Below the pieces are notes generated by a model. That model made no database searches, had not been told where the DNA came from, and worked only from the letters and a program-made list of their open reading frames with translations. Made by a program: the position numbers and the translations under genes. DNA of 64,000 nucleotides from Nitrosotalea devaniterrae (GTDB taxonomy: Archaea; Thermoproteota; Nitrososphaeria; Nitrososphaerales; Nitrosopumilaceae). Where the stretch lies: NCBI GenBank assembly GCA_900065925.1, contig LN890280.1:1170451-1234450 (forward strand). The letters run 5' to 3'. Shown piece by piece: positions 9,035-17,304 of the stretch; the stretch's first letter is position 1, and every line of letters begins with the position of its first letter.

Positions 9035-9444
9035 GCAAGACAGAAGCAAAAGAGGCATACGCAGTATACAAACAGAATGTGAACCGCTATTTTGAAGAAG
9101 CAGAAAAGAATGTCACACAATACATCCAAGCAGTCTCAAACCTACAGCAAGAATTTGCAACTGCATACAAAAATGCAGTGGATACAGCAATCGAGTTCCA
9201 GCAAGAATCAGCAACAAAGAGTGGCTTTAACGCAAACCTTCCACCAACTTACCTCAAAGCAATTAATGATGCAACTGAGGAGATAGTAAAGACTAGTTCT
9301 GTACAAAATAAGGCAGTACTAGCAGCAATGGAAGCAGCAAGACAAAACATCAAGACATTCAATGACAACCTAAAAGCATTCACAACTATGGATGCAAACA
9401 TACTGCAATCATGGTTCTCAGCATGGACTCCAAGCAAGAACTAG
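9031..9444 (+). CDS. Phasin-like PHA granule protein
   Basis: This 137-aa protein is almost entirely helical, rich in Ala, Gln, Asn and Lys, and without Cys. It has long amphipathic stretches such as NLQQEFATAYKNAVDTAIEF and AAMEAARQNIKTFNDNLKAF. This is the composition of phasins, which coat PHA granules. It is co-translated with the AbrB-type protein (ATGA overlap) and faces phaC and phaE convergently. The identity rests on composition and location rather than a strict motif. Confidence 0.78.
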   Translation: MSKTEAKEAYAVYKQNVNRYFEEAEKNVTQYIQAVSNLQQEFATAYKNAVDTAIEFQQESATKSGFNANLPPTYLKAINDATEEIVKTSSVQNKAVLAAMEAARQNIKTFNDNLKAFTTMDANILQSWFSAWTPSKN

Positions 9445-9448
9445 AATA

Positions 9449-9476
9449 ATTTCTTTATTTTTTATTTTTATTTTTC
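9449..9476 (+). terminator. T-rich terminator between phasin and phaC
   Basis: Directly after the phasin stop comes a run of several T4-T6 tracts, the usual form of an archaeal transcription terminator. It overlaps the end of the convergent phaC gene. Confidence 0.5.
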
Positions 9477-10538
9477 AGATCTTTCAGTAAGCCACTGGCT
9501 AAATTCGGGAAGCACTTTCTTTTGTGAAAATGAGCTTGCTATCATGCCTACATGGCCAGTCGGGTAGATTTTCAGTGTCTTGTCTTGACTAGATACAGCA
9601 TAGTGAATAGGCATGCTGCATTCAGGGGACACCAAGTGGTCACCTACTGCAACCTGCGTAAGAAGAGGCATTGCAATGTTTTTCAGAGAAACTTGTTTTC
9701 CACCTACGTACATGTTGTTGTTTATCAAAAGGTTCTCCTGGTATACGTCTTTTATCCACTGTCGGTACAATTCGCCTGGAATTGGCGGAGTGTCAGAGAC
9801 CCATTTTTCCACACGGATAAAGTTCTCTACGTATTCTTTATCATGAATGTTTTTGAAGAAATTAAGGTACTTTTCAAACCCTTGCTCAAATGGCTTTAAA
9901 ATTGAAAATACATAGTACATTAGCTCAGGTGGCATGTTGCCAAGAGTATCAACCAGTTTATCAACATCCATGTGTTTTGCTAAATTTGATACAACAGTAC
10001 TATCTCTTCTGCCATCAATGACAGGTGCAGTAAGAATCAAGTTTTGCACTTTATCAGGATGTAGTGCAGAGTAGACAGTTGACAGTGTGCCACCAGTACA
10101 ATATCCTTGCAGAGATACTTTCTGGGACGATGATTCTTTTCTTACAAAATCTATAATGTTATCCATGTAACCGTTTACGTAATCATCAAATCCTTCATGT
10201 CTGTTAATTTGAGTTGGTGTTCCCCAGTCAATTAGATACACATCAATTCCCTGATTTAGCAAATTTCTCACCCAGCTCTTTTTCTGATTAATGTCCAAGA
10301 TGTGAAACCTGTTTACCAATGCATATGCAATCACAAGCGGGGTCTTGATCTGTTTTGCAACTAATGGGTTAAAGTGTAACAGTCGAATTTTTCCTTCAGA
10401 GTAGACAACCTCGTGTGGAGTTACTTCAAGGTCTATCTCTTCAAGAGATTGTGCCAAGTTTGGCGCATCAAGTATGTTCTTATTTAGTTTGATAAATTCT
10501 GCCAATAATCGTGGATCTAGTTTTATTTCGTTTGCCAT
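9468..10538 (-). CDS. phaC: Class III PHA synthase catalytic subunit PhaC
   Basis: This is a 356-aa alpha/beta-hydrolase-fold PHA synthase, the usual length for class III PhaC. The lipase-like box GYCTGGT carries the catalytic Cys. The catalytic Asp is in AVGDHLVSPE and the His in PTGHVGMIASS. NPLVAKQIKTPLVIAYALVN and YLIDWGTPTQ are also family signatures. It polymerises hydroxyacyl-CoA, most likely 3-hydroxybutyryl-CoA, into PHA on granules together with PhaE, which is encoded three bases upstream. No ketothiolase or acetoacetyl-CoA reductase lies in this window, so monomer supply must come from elsewhere. Confidence 0.95.
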   Translation of the reverse strand: MANEIKLDPRLLAEFIKLNKNILDAPNLAQSLEEIDLEVTPHEVVYSEGKIRLLHFNPLVAKQIKTPLVIAYALVNRFHILDINQKKSWVRNLLNQGIDVYLIDWGTPTQINRHEGFDDYVNGYMDNIIDFVRKESSSQKVSLQGYCTGGTLSTVYSALHPDKVQNLILTAPVIDGRRDSTVVSNLAKHMDVDKLVDTLGNMPPELMYYVFSILKPFEQGFEKYLNFFKNIHDKEYVENFIRVEKWVSDTPPIPGELYRQWIKDVYQENLLINNNMYVGGKQVSLKNIAMPLLTQVAVGDHLVSPECSMPIHYAVSSQDKTLKIYPTGHVGMIASSFSQKKVLPEFSQWLTERSEK

Positions 10539-10541
10539 CTG

Positions 10542-11108
10542 TCAAGTTCCTCCCTTGTTTGCTATTTTTTCAAGTTTGGCAACTCTTTTTCGCAAAGAGT
10601 GTAGTTCTTTGTACACTTCATCCATCTCCTTCTTGGTAGGCATGTTTGCACTTTCTAGTAATGTTGATGCCATGTTGTTCCAATGCTTTGCAATCTCAAG
10701 CTCACTTGTTACTAGCTTGCCAAAATTTTCAGCAAAGTCAGCAGAATCAAATAACCTTGTAAAATAATTCTCATAGATATCAATCCAGACACGCTTTGAT
10801 GCCTCCATGTGTTCTGAATCATTTGGAAGTTCAGGTACTTTTCTAGAATATTCCTTCTGAGCCTCATTCCATGTATCAGTAAGTTGTTTATAATATGCAG
10901 AAAGTCTAGTGTTAAATTCTGTCATGTCCTCGTTCATCTCTATTGTTTCGGTGCTTAGATTTTTGACGTTTATTGCAAACTTTCTAAATGGACCAGTAGC
11001 AGCAAGAGATTGTTGTCTGTTTGACATCAAATATAGCAAGTCAGTCCAAAAAAGAGAGTTGTGCTTGTAGTTTGCCAATGAATTTTTTACATCTTGTGGT
11101 AGCGACAT
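10542..11108 (-). CDS. phaE: PHA synthase subunit PhaE
   Basis: This 188-aa helical protein is encoded immediately upstream of phaC with a 3-nt gap. Trp-rich helical segments (LFWTDLLYLMSN, DTWNEAQKEYSRK, RVWIDIYENYFTRLFDSADF) and a C-terminal coiled coil (ELHSLRKRVAKLEKIANKG) fit the short PhaE subunits of class III synthases. It should form the active complex with PhaC. The identification depends on pairing with phaC plus composition. The gene is divergent from the one at 11209. Confidence 0.88.
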   Translation of the reverse strand: MSLPQDVKNSLANYKHNSLFWTDLLYLMSNRQQSLAATGPFRKFAINVKNLSTETIEMNEDMTEFNTRLSAYYKQLTDTWNEAQKEYSRKVPELPNDSEHMEASKRVWIDIYENYFTRLFDSADFAENFGKLVTSELEIAKHWNNMASTLLESANMPTKKEMDEVYKELHSLRKRVAKLEKIANKGGT

Positions 11109-11179
11109 GAGAAATAGAATAAAGTAGGTTCCTATACATATAGAGATTACTCGTCATCTTTTATTTTTGTAACAAATTG

Positions 11180-11187
11180 TTAAAAGG
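11180..11187 (+). promoter_or_regulatory. TATA-like box for the gene at 11209
   Basis: TTAAAAGG is centred 26-27 nt before GTG 11209. This spacing suggests a leaderless mRNA and decides between the ATG at 11188 and the GTG at 11209. Confidence 0.5.
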
Positions 11188-11208
11188 ATGTATGGCCATT
11201 ACGTACTA

Positions 11209-11649
11209 GTGTCAAGTGCCAAACCCCAAGAAAAAACTGTTGATACCACTCATCACCTCTCAGTATGTGATGTAATGAGAGACAACACAAATGAGGTGAT
11301 AATGAAAATCGAGGGCTTGTTGCCATCATATATTGAGAGTTTTGCAGACTTGCAAGCTGAAGGTCTTAGAATTACAAGGGATTTTTTTGGGACATGCTAC
11401 ATTGCAGAAAAGGAACTATTGGATAAAATGGGAGTAGACCAAAAAGCAATAGAATCGTTTGGCAAGTATTTCAAGGCAATGACAATGACTACAGTATCTG
11501 AGATTGACATGATAAATAATTTTCAAAAAGCATGGGTGGAAAATGTCATGTCGTCAATGAAATCATATGATGATTATGTCAAAGTCATGCTGTCATCTTA
11601 TGCCAAGATGCTAGAATACACGTCTGCCATGATTCCAAAGAAAACCTGA
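11209..11649 (+). CDS. Helical protein of the PHA island, possible phasin
   Basis: This 146-aa protein has no recognisable enzymatic motif. It is strongly helical and amphipathic, with segments such as LLPSYIESFADLQAEGLRIT, KYFKAMTMTTVSEIDMINNF and VMLSSYAKMLEYTSAMIPKK, and it is Met-rich. Phasins and PHA-associated proteins share this build, and the gene sits between phaE and a PHA-island hydrolase. The GTG start at 11209 is preferred over the ATG at 11188 because of the promoter spacing. The granule role is an inference. Confidence 0.65.
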   Translation: MSSAKPQEKTVDTTHHLSVCDVMRDNTNEVIMKIEGLLPSYIESFADLQAEGLRITRDFFGTCYIAEKELLDKMGVDQKAIESFGKYFKAMTMTTVSEIDMINNFQKAWVENVMSSMKSYDDYVKVMLSSYAKMLEYTSAMIPKKT

Positions 11650-11745
11650 TTGCCCGATCTTTTTTGGTGAACAAGGCTTTACTGATATTGTCATAACTAG
11701 TATCGCTAAAAACTTATTTTGTTTGCAAAACTTCCAAATTCACGG

Positions 11746-12534
11746 ATGAAGGAAAAATTTGTCACAGTAAACCGAAATAACATAAGATATTTAGAAGATG
11801 GTCAGTCTGATCGCAACCTAGTCCTTCTTCATGGGCTGGGGGGATATGCGGAAAGATGGAGCAATCTAATGCCTTATCTGAGCAAAAAATATCACATTTT
11901 TGCACCAGATCTTATTGGGTACGGCCAAAGCGACAAGCCCTCAGTTGATTACACTCTAGAAGTTTTCATAAAATTTGTTTTTGATTTCATAGAAACACTT
12001 GGAATTAAAAAAACATTCATGATTGGCACGTCACTTGGAGGGCAGATAGCTGCCGAGTGTGCAGCAACACAGAGCCCAGTACTAGAAAAAATAATCTTGA
12101 TCTCACCTGCGGGAATAATGCGAAAGTCCACCCCCACACTTGATGCATATACAATGGCAGCACTTTACCCCAACCGAGATTCTGTAAAAAACGCATATCA
12201 GATGATGGTAGGACCAAACAAGCAAGTCTCAGAGATATCAGTTGAGAGGTTTGTCAACAACATGTCAAGGCCAAATGCAAAGATGGTGTTCCTGTCAACT
12301 TTACTGGGCCTAAAGAATGCGCCAGATATTTTTGAAAAACTTGAAAAGATCAAGGCACCTACACTTGTAATTTGGGGCAAGGAAGACAAGTTGATACCTT
12401 TTGAATATTCACAACAGTTTGTCTCATCAATTAAAAACTGTGAATTTATCCCCATGGAAGGATGTGGGCATTCCCCATATGTAGAGGACCCAGAAAGACT
12501 ATCAGAAAATATAATCAAGTTTTTCTCAAAATAA
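11746..12534 (+). CDS. Alpha/beta hydrolase
   Basis: This is a 262-aa alpha/beta hydrolase with a complete catalytic set: LLHGLGGYAERW (oxyanion region), nucleophile Ser in GTSLGGQIAAE, Asp in VIWGKEDKLIP and His in CGHSPYVEDPE. It may act on esters, thioesters or PHA oligomers; its location in the PHA island suggests a role in mobilising or editing hydroxyacyl products. ATG 11746 gives the normal domain start; an in-frame TTG at 11719 would add nine residues. Substrate unknown. Confidence 0.88.
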   Translation: MKEKFVTVNRNNIRYLEDGQSDRNLVLLHGLGGYAERWSNLMPYLSKKYHIFAPDLIGYGQSDKPSVDYTLEVFIKFVFDFIETLGIKKTFMIGTSLGGQIAAECAATQSPVLEKIILISPAGIMRKSTPTLDAYTMAALYPNRDSVKNAYQMMVGPNKQVSEISVERFVNNMSRPNAKMVFLSTLLGLKNAPDIFEKLEKIKAPTLVIWGKEDKLIPFEYSQQFVSSIKNCEFIPMEGCGHSPYVEDPERLSENIIKFFSK

Positions 12535-12573
12535 TTACAAATTTATAAAATAGATTTACAAGATCTATAATAG

Positions 12574-12580
12574 TTTAAAA
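12574..12580 (+). promoter_or_regulatory. TATA-like box for the membrane protein gene
   Basis: TTTAAAA is centred 27 nt upstream of ATG 12604, consistent with a leaderless transcript. Confidence 0.6.
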
Positions 12581-12603
12581 TTATACAGGTATACACTGAC
12601 ATC

Positions 12604-13020
12604 ATGAAAGGTACTGTAAATAAAGAAAGGACAAGCCTTACCTCAAATCATAAACTCTTGCTTGTCTGTCTTTTTGCACTTGGTATAATTGGTACAACAT
12701 ACTATTATTTTGACACAAGAAAAGAAGTGTACCAAGTACAATGGCTTGCTGGTTCCATATCATGGTATAGCATGATTAGTTTTAGCATAATCAAGGTACT
12801 TGGCAAGAAAAAAACTGGATATCTAGTTGCAGGAATATTATCTTGGACAACATTTGCATTTTTGATGCTTGACAATTGGTATACAGTATTTCATGGTACA
12901 GTCATTGCGACAAGACCAGATTATGTCATGACAGTGAGAAACTTTATTGGAGCAGGCATTGCAGCACTTGGCATCTTGTCATCACATAATGCATTCAACA
13001 AGATGAAAAATAAAATCTAA
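12604..13020 (+). CDS. Four-span membrane protein of unknown function
   Basis: This 138-aa protein has four hydrophobic segments (LLLVCLFALGIIGTTYYY, WYSMISFSIIKVLG, GYLVAGILSWTTFAFLML and FIGAGIAALGILSS). The short N-terminus is Lys-rich and so is the C-terminal tail (NKMKNKI). No catalytic motif is seen. It has its own promoter and lies between the hydrolase and the patatin of the PHA island, so it may or may not belong to that system. Confidence 0.75.
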   Translation: MKGTVNKERTSLTSNHKLLLVCLFALGIIGTTYYYFDTRKEVYQVQWLAGSISWYSMISFSIIKVLGKKKTGYLVAGILSWTTFAFLMLDNWYTVFHGTVIATRPDYVMTVRNFIGAGIAALGILSSHNAFNKMKNKI

Positions 13021-13097
13021 TGGATATGAAAACATGCCGTATCATAATCTGGGAATCATAGAAAACATCTAATCTAACAGTGAAATACTAGTTACAA

Positions 13098-14183
13098 ATG
13101 CGCACAGAACGTAAAGGCCACACAGAAGAGGAAAATGTCCTAGTCTTGCAAGGCGGGGGATCTCTTGGAGCATACGAATGCGGAGTATACAAGGCAATTG
13201 ACAAATTAAAAATAAAAATAGATGTCGTTGCAGGTACATCGATTGGCGGAATCAACTCGGCAATAATTTCTGCAAGCAAGAGTGATAATCCTGCAAAAGA
13301 CCTAGAAGAGTTTTGGTTGACATTGTCACAGACTTCGTCATCTCCTTTTCTTACTGAACGCATGAGGATGGTCTCGTCATCAATTTATTCCGCAATGTGG
13401 GGAAACTCTAATGCATTTTTGCCACTTTGGCTCAGACCATCTTTTGGATCTTTTTACAACTCGCCATACTTGTATGATATTTCACCGTTAAAGACAACAC
13501 TTGAAAAATTTGTAGATTACACAAAGCTCAAAGATCCTACAAGGCCAAGGCTCATCATAACATCAACTGATATCCAAAACGGCAAGCCTTCCATATTTGA
13601 CAGCAAATATGACAACTTTACATCAGACCATGTACTGTCTAGTGCAGGATATCCATTCTATGGAATCTCATGGACAAAGGTAAGCAACAGGTACCTGTGG
13701 GATGGAACTTTGCTTAGCAATACACCTCTAAGGGAGGTAATTGATGCATCACCCATACGGGACAAGCGAGTCATAATTGCAAACCTGTTTCCAAACACCC
13801 AGGAAGAGTTACCACATAACATGATGGAGTCATGGCACAGAGCAAGGGATATCATGCATGCTGACAAGACAGACCAGACAGTGAGAATGTCAAAGATAAT
13901 CTCAAGATACCTTGTGATGATAAACAAAATGCATGATATCTTAGAGTCTGCACCACTTGATGACACATCCAAGAAGAAACTGGCAGAAATCGAGCCTGAA
14001 TTTAACAAGCTTGCATGCCAGAGAGGCGCCATAATAAAAGAGATAGTCAGAGTTGAAAGAAGAGAGGGTGATTCTCATTATCTATTCGAAGACGCAGACT
14101 TTTCAGTAACTACAATCAAGAAATTGATAAAATCAGGTGAGCAGGATGCAATAAAGTCCCTTGAAAACTTTGGGAAAAATTAA
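13098..14183 (+). CDS. Patatin-like phospholipase, candidate PHA depolymerase
   Basis: This 361-aa patatin family protein has the oxyanion motif QGGGSLGAYECG, the nucleophile elbow GTSIGGINSA with the catalytic Ser, and the catalytic Asp in LWDGTLLSNTP. The C-terminal ~140 residues carry the HRARDIMHADKTDQ region typical of longer microbial patatins. It would hydrolyse acyl esters. A patatin-like granule protein is known to depolymerise native PHA in the haloarchaeon Haloferax mediterranei, and this gene lies 2 kb from phaE. PHA mobilisation is therefore a reasonable hypothesis. No signal peptide, so it is cytoplasmic. Confidence 0.9.
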   Translation: MRTERKGHTEEENVLVLQGGGSLGAYECGVYKAIDKLKIKIDVVAGTSIGGINSAIISASKSDNPAKDLEEFWLTLSQTSSSPFLTERMRMVSSSIYSAMWGNSNAFLPLWLRPSFGSFYNSPYLYDISPLKTTLEKFVDYTKLKDPTRPRLIITSTDIQNGKPSIFDSKYDNFTSDHVLSSAGYPFYGISWTKVSNRYLWDGTLLSNTPLREVIDASPIRDKRVIIANLFPNTQEELPHNMMESWHRARDIMHADKTDQTVRMSKIISRYLVMINKMHDILESAPLDDTSKKKLAEIEPEFNKLACQRGAIIKEIVRVERREGDSHYLFEDADFSVTTIKKLIKSGEQDAIKSLENFGKN

Positions 14184-14206
14184 ACAAAAAGAGAAGAGAG
14201 GTATAA

Positions 14207-15151
14207 TCAGTGTTTATGGTTTGCAATCTGCTGTAGCTGGTGAATTACATCAGCTGCTGCTTTGATGTCATTCCAGATATCACTTGACTGAGTTCCCTGG
14301 TACTTGTTAGAGCCTACTTGATTTAGTGCAGTCTGGGCATTGCCAAGATCTAGTTGTGCTTGGTTTACCAATGCTTGGTATGATGTAGTACTGTTTTTTA
14401 CAGCAAGAACATTCAGTCTTGCTTGATCTACCTGAATTGCAGATGCTGCTGCAAAGTGAAAGTTTTCTGAAGTCTTGCACCCATTATACAAGCAGAAACT
14501 ATCTAGTGCTGCCTTGATCTGGGTACTGTTTTGTGCATTTTGTACTGCAAGCTCAAATGCTTGAATCTTTGCAGTTGCGTTTCCAATCACTTTGTTTATT
14601 TCATCAGTGTTCATACCACGCTTTTGCATTTTTTCTGTCATGTTCTGAGCGCGTGCCATGACATGGTCGTACATCTCACCTTTGAGATTTGCCTTTTGTT
14701 GTTTTGCTACAAAGAGGCAGGTATTTTCTGTAGACCTAAGCTGGCTTGCATCAGATTTTAGTGTGGTGTTGACCGTTCTGCTGTGTACTATTTTTAGTTC
14801 AGAATGAGCTTCAAGGTTTGCAGTTTTAGAGTCTGCATTGTATGTCTTTACATCAGTCCTGAACTGTGCAGTGTTGTTTGCACTTGCATCAGACTGTAAG
14901 GTGCCAAAGTCTGTACTTGTTTTTGTTATATCAGTACTCAGTGTAGCGGTGGTGGTAGAGTTGTTAATCGCAGTTACAACATCGCCAAGATATCCGTCAA
15001 GATACGCATTAGAACATGTCATAGATGCAAGTTGCACCGGTAACTGCTTTGTTGCATATTGTGACTTGTTATCCGAGTCTGCAAATGCGGCAGATGGCAA
15101 TACCATCATCGCACATGCAATCAATGCGGCGTATTGGAGTCTTGTTTGCAT
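14207..15151 (-). CDS. Secreted helical protein with signal peptide
   Basis: This is a 314-aa protein. The N-terminal signal peptide (MQTRLQYAALIACAMMVLPS then AAFADSD) predicts export. The mature part is helical and rich in Ala, Asn, Gln and Thr, with many heptad-like segments and four Cys residues that could form disulfides. The start at ATG 15151 gives a better signal peptide than 15160. I recognise no family. It resembles other abundant secreted coiled-coil proteins such as the one at 21659. Confidence 0.75.
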   Translation of the reverse strand: MQTRLQYAALIACAMMVLPSAAFADSDNKSQYATKQLPVQLASMTCSNAYLDGYLGDVVTAINNSTTTATLSTDITKTSTDFGTLQSDASANNTAQFRTDVKTYNADSKTANLEAHSELKIVHSRTVNTTLKSDASQLRSTENTCLFVAKQQKANLKGEMYDHVMARAQNMTEKMQKRGMNTDEINKVIGNATAKIQAFELAVQNAQNSTQIKAALDSFCLYNGCKTSENFHFAAASAIQVDQARLNVLAVKNSTTSYQALVNQAQLDLGNAQTALNQVGSNKYQGTQSSDIWNDIKAAADVIHQLQQIANHKH

Positions 15152-15278
15152 AGAAAACATCTAGTTACGAGTTTATAATGTATTGCGTATCAATGTCACG
15201 TAACAATGTTAATCAAGACATGTGTAAGTATGTGCGTATTTCAAAAGGTATAAGATCAGGAAAGATGCAAGTCAAGAC

Positions 15279-15401
15279 ATGAGTGATAAGAAAACTAGTG
15301 ACAAGGAAGAATTTCCAGACGAATCTTCTGAGAAAAGCGACGAGTCAGTTGAATTCCTAGATGATGAGTTTGAAGAAGAAGTGGATTCAGAAAAATCCTG
15401 A
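15279..15401 (+). CDS. Highly acidic mini-protein (40 aa)
   Basis: The frame from ATG 15279 to TGA 15399-15401 encodes a very acidic, Ser-rich peptide (SDKKTSDKEEFPDESSEKSD, then EFLDDEFEEEVDSEKS). It has no hydrophobic core and is presumably disordered. It is similar in character to the 38-aa peptide at 52097-52213, though not clearly homologous. A TATA-like element (GGTATAAG) lies about 25-30 nt upstream. Function unknown; coding status moderately sure. Confidence 0.5.
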   Translation: MSDKKTSDKEEFPDESSEKSDESVEFLDDEFEEEVDSEKS

Positions 15402-15465
15402 TTTAAAATATTTTGATTTTAAAAAAATGACAATCACTTAATAGCAAGACATGGTTAATTTATTC

Positions 15466-15717
15466 ATGAGTGACATCCAGCATAATTCCCAGATTGAAAA
15501 AATTGCATCTGCAATACTTGCAGACAAGATATCCTTGGACGAACAAGATGATTCCAAGTTGAAAAAATACCAAGACTTGGCAAAAAAAGAATTTCATTTG
15601 CAAGATGAGTCTGCCATGGAGCTTGTAAACGAGGCATTTTTGTATCTAAAGCTCAAGGGTGCAGATTCTGCCGATCCTCTCCAACATGGAGACCAGTTTG
15701 GTGCAGGATTTAGCTAG
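15466..15717 (+). CDS. Hypothetical 83-aa helical protein
   Basis: This is a short soluble, helical, acidic protein ending in a small Gly-rich tail (HGDQFGAGFS). Segments such as EKIASAILADKISL and AMELVNEAFLYLKLKG are amphipathic. ATG 15466 has a TATA-like TTAATA 26 nt upstream; an in-frame ATG at 15451 would add five residues. No recognised family. Confidence 0.65.
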   Translation: MSDIQHNSQIEKIASAILADKISLDEQDDSKLKKYQDLAKKEFHLQDESAMELVNEAFLYLKLKGADSADPLQHGDQFGAGFS

Positions 15718-15731
15718 AATAAAGAATTTTT

Positions 15732-16229
15732 TTATGTGAACCTGAGTCTGGTTTTTGCAGTTACTGCAATTATGGAGATTATTGCAATTACCATTACGAT
15801 TGAAGCAAGTGCACCAAATTCTGGAACTACCTGTGTGCCAATCACCTCTACCTGTGAAGTATCCTGTGGAATTGATACGGTTATGGTACGGTCAGTAGGT
15901 GTCTTGTTTTCTGCAAAGTCAGTGTCTGCCCCATCTACTAGTACAAAGAATTGGTCGTCATTTGCACCATCCTTTGCATCAATTAGTGCTCGTGGTAATG
16001 TCATTGTAAGATTACCATCAGCAGTTGATGTCAAGGATATGATAAGTGATGTATCCTGCGGACTAACTGAAATGTCATTAATTGTTGCACCAGTGATGCC
16101 ATAGCCCACCTGAAATGACTGACCACTCTGTGCATCTTTTACTGTATACGTTGATGTCTGTGCAAAAGCTGGTGCCACACCAATTGAAAGTGCAATAGAT
16201 GTCATGATAACATAAGAAGACCAGTGCAT
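15732..16229 (-). CDS. PEFG-CTERM surface protein
   Basis: This 165-aa protein starts at ATG 16229 with a signal peptide (WSSYVIMTSIALSIGVAPAF then AQ). It has a beta-rich body and ends with VVPEFGALAS, a hydrophobic helix and a basic tail (KTRLRFT). That is the thaumarchaeal PEFG-CTERM signal, thought to be processed by an archaeosortase-type enzyme and to anchor proteins at the cell surface. The body (LTMTLPRALIDAKDGANDDQ) resembles the C-terminal domain of the FN3 protein at 41772 (IQIPRDMIDAKKLDGTDD), so the two share a module. The gene faces away from the one at 16287. Confidence 0.85.
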   Translation of the reverse strand: MHWSSYVIMTSIALSIGVAPAFAQTSTYTVKDAQSGQSFQVGYGITGATINDISVSPQDTSLIISLTSTADGNLTMTLPRALIDAKDGANDDQFFVLVDGADTDFAENKTPTDRTITVSIPQDTSQVEVIGTQVVPEFGALASIVMVIAIISIIAVTAKTRLRFT

Positions 16230-16286
16230 GGTCTCTTTTTTACAACGTATTATTTGACCTTTACTAGTAATTGTTACTTGAGAAAA

Positions 16287-17258
16287 TTGAAAAATAGAGG
16301 TATTTGGATAAAAAACCAGACAAGTTTGTTCTTTACAAGATACGGTACGATACTCTTTTTGATCCCAGTCGTGTTTTGCGTTACCATATATGAAAATAGT
16401 CCAGCTTTTGCCCAAGACAGCCAGCCCAAGATTACGATAACAGTCAGATATGCAAATGATACTTTACCTACATATACGATACTTGCAGATAATCATCAAA
16501 CGTATACAATTTCTCAAAAAAATTCATGGTCAAAAGATGATTTCAGGTACAACGTGCAGGCATATTCCATTGACAAGGGTCCAAACATTCCAATCAACAG
16601 AATGTCTGGCGGAAATTTTACACTAGATGTCATGACAGACTCTGACCATTCTATTTTGTTTTTTGCAAAACCTCAATTTCAAATCACATTACATGATACA
16701 AGCAATGCAACATTTGTTCCACCATCACCCACAAATGACAATTGGTTTGATATGGGTACAGATGTACAATTTCTTGTACCATATGTTGTACCATCAGACA
16801 AACAAGATACACGACAGCAACTTGATGGATGGTCACTTGACAACTCTTACATCAATGCGATATCAAGACAAGAGTCTGGTTCTTTCAAGTCTGATATAAT
16901 ACACATGTCAAGTGATCATACAGTAAATCTAGAATACAAGACTCAATATTATATCAAAGTCATTTCAAATTTTGGACGAACACTTGGCACAGGGTGGTAC
17001 AACTCGGGGTCCATTGTAGACATTTCAGTCATCCCTGGAAATGACATCATTTCAAACCATGTATTTGCAGGATGGCAAGGATCTACAATTGGAAACCAAA
17101 ACCAAGAATCAGTGGAAACATTAGCAGACTCGCCAAAAGTTATGGTGGCAAACTGGTCTGTAGATTATACCAATGTCTCCATAATTGGCATAGTCATAAT
17201 TGCAGTTTTGGTTTTGCTTGCAATATACCAAAAAAGGAGAACACCTTCTAGAATATGA
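16287..17258 (+). CDS. Secreted membrane-anchored protein of unknown function
   Basis: This is about 323 aa from the chosen TTG at 16287. The exact start is unsure, because further upstream in-frame codons would overlap the divergent gene. A signal peptide (YGTILFLIPVVFCVTIYENS then PAFAQ) precedes a beta-rich ectodomain containing GWYNSGSIVDISVIPGN and VFAGWQGSTIGNQ. These resemble the Listeria-Bacteroides/InlB-type B-repeat fold of wall-associated proteins (W-x-x-G patterns). A C-terminal TM helix (VSIIGIVIIAVLVLLAIY) with a basic tail anchors it. Probably external. Confidence 0.7.
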   Translation: MKNRGIWIKNQTSLFFTRYGTILFLIPVVFCVTIYENSPAFAQDSQPKITITVRYANDTLPTYTILADNHQTYTISQKNSWSKDDFRYNVQAYSIDKGPNIPINRMSGGNFTLDVMTDSDHSILFFAKPQFQITLHDTSNATFVPPSPTNDNWFDMGTDVQFLVPYVVPSDKQDTRQQLDGWSLDNSYINAISRQESGSFKSDIIHMSSDHTVNLEYKTQYYIKVISNFGRTLGTGWYNSGSIVDISVIPGNDIISNHVFAGWQGSTIGNQNQESVETLADSPKVMVANWSVDYTNVSIIGIVIIAVLVLLAIYQKRRTPSRI

Positions 17259-17304
17259 TTGCCACCAGAGCGAGAACTTAAAGCCATCAGTTTCAATTAT
17301 CATC

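Noticed and set aside
15736-16104. 122-aa open frame on the plus strand
   Set aside because: It is the antisense shadow of the PEFG protein gene, whose signal peptide and anchor are unmistakable.
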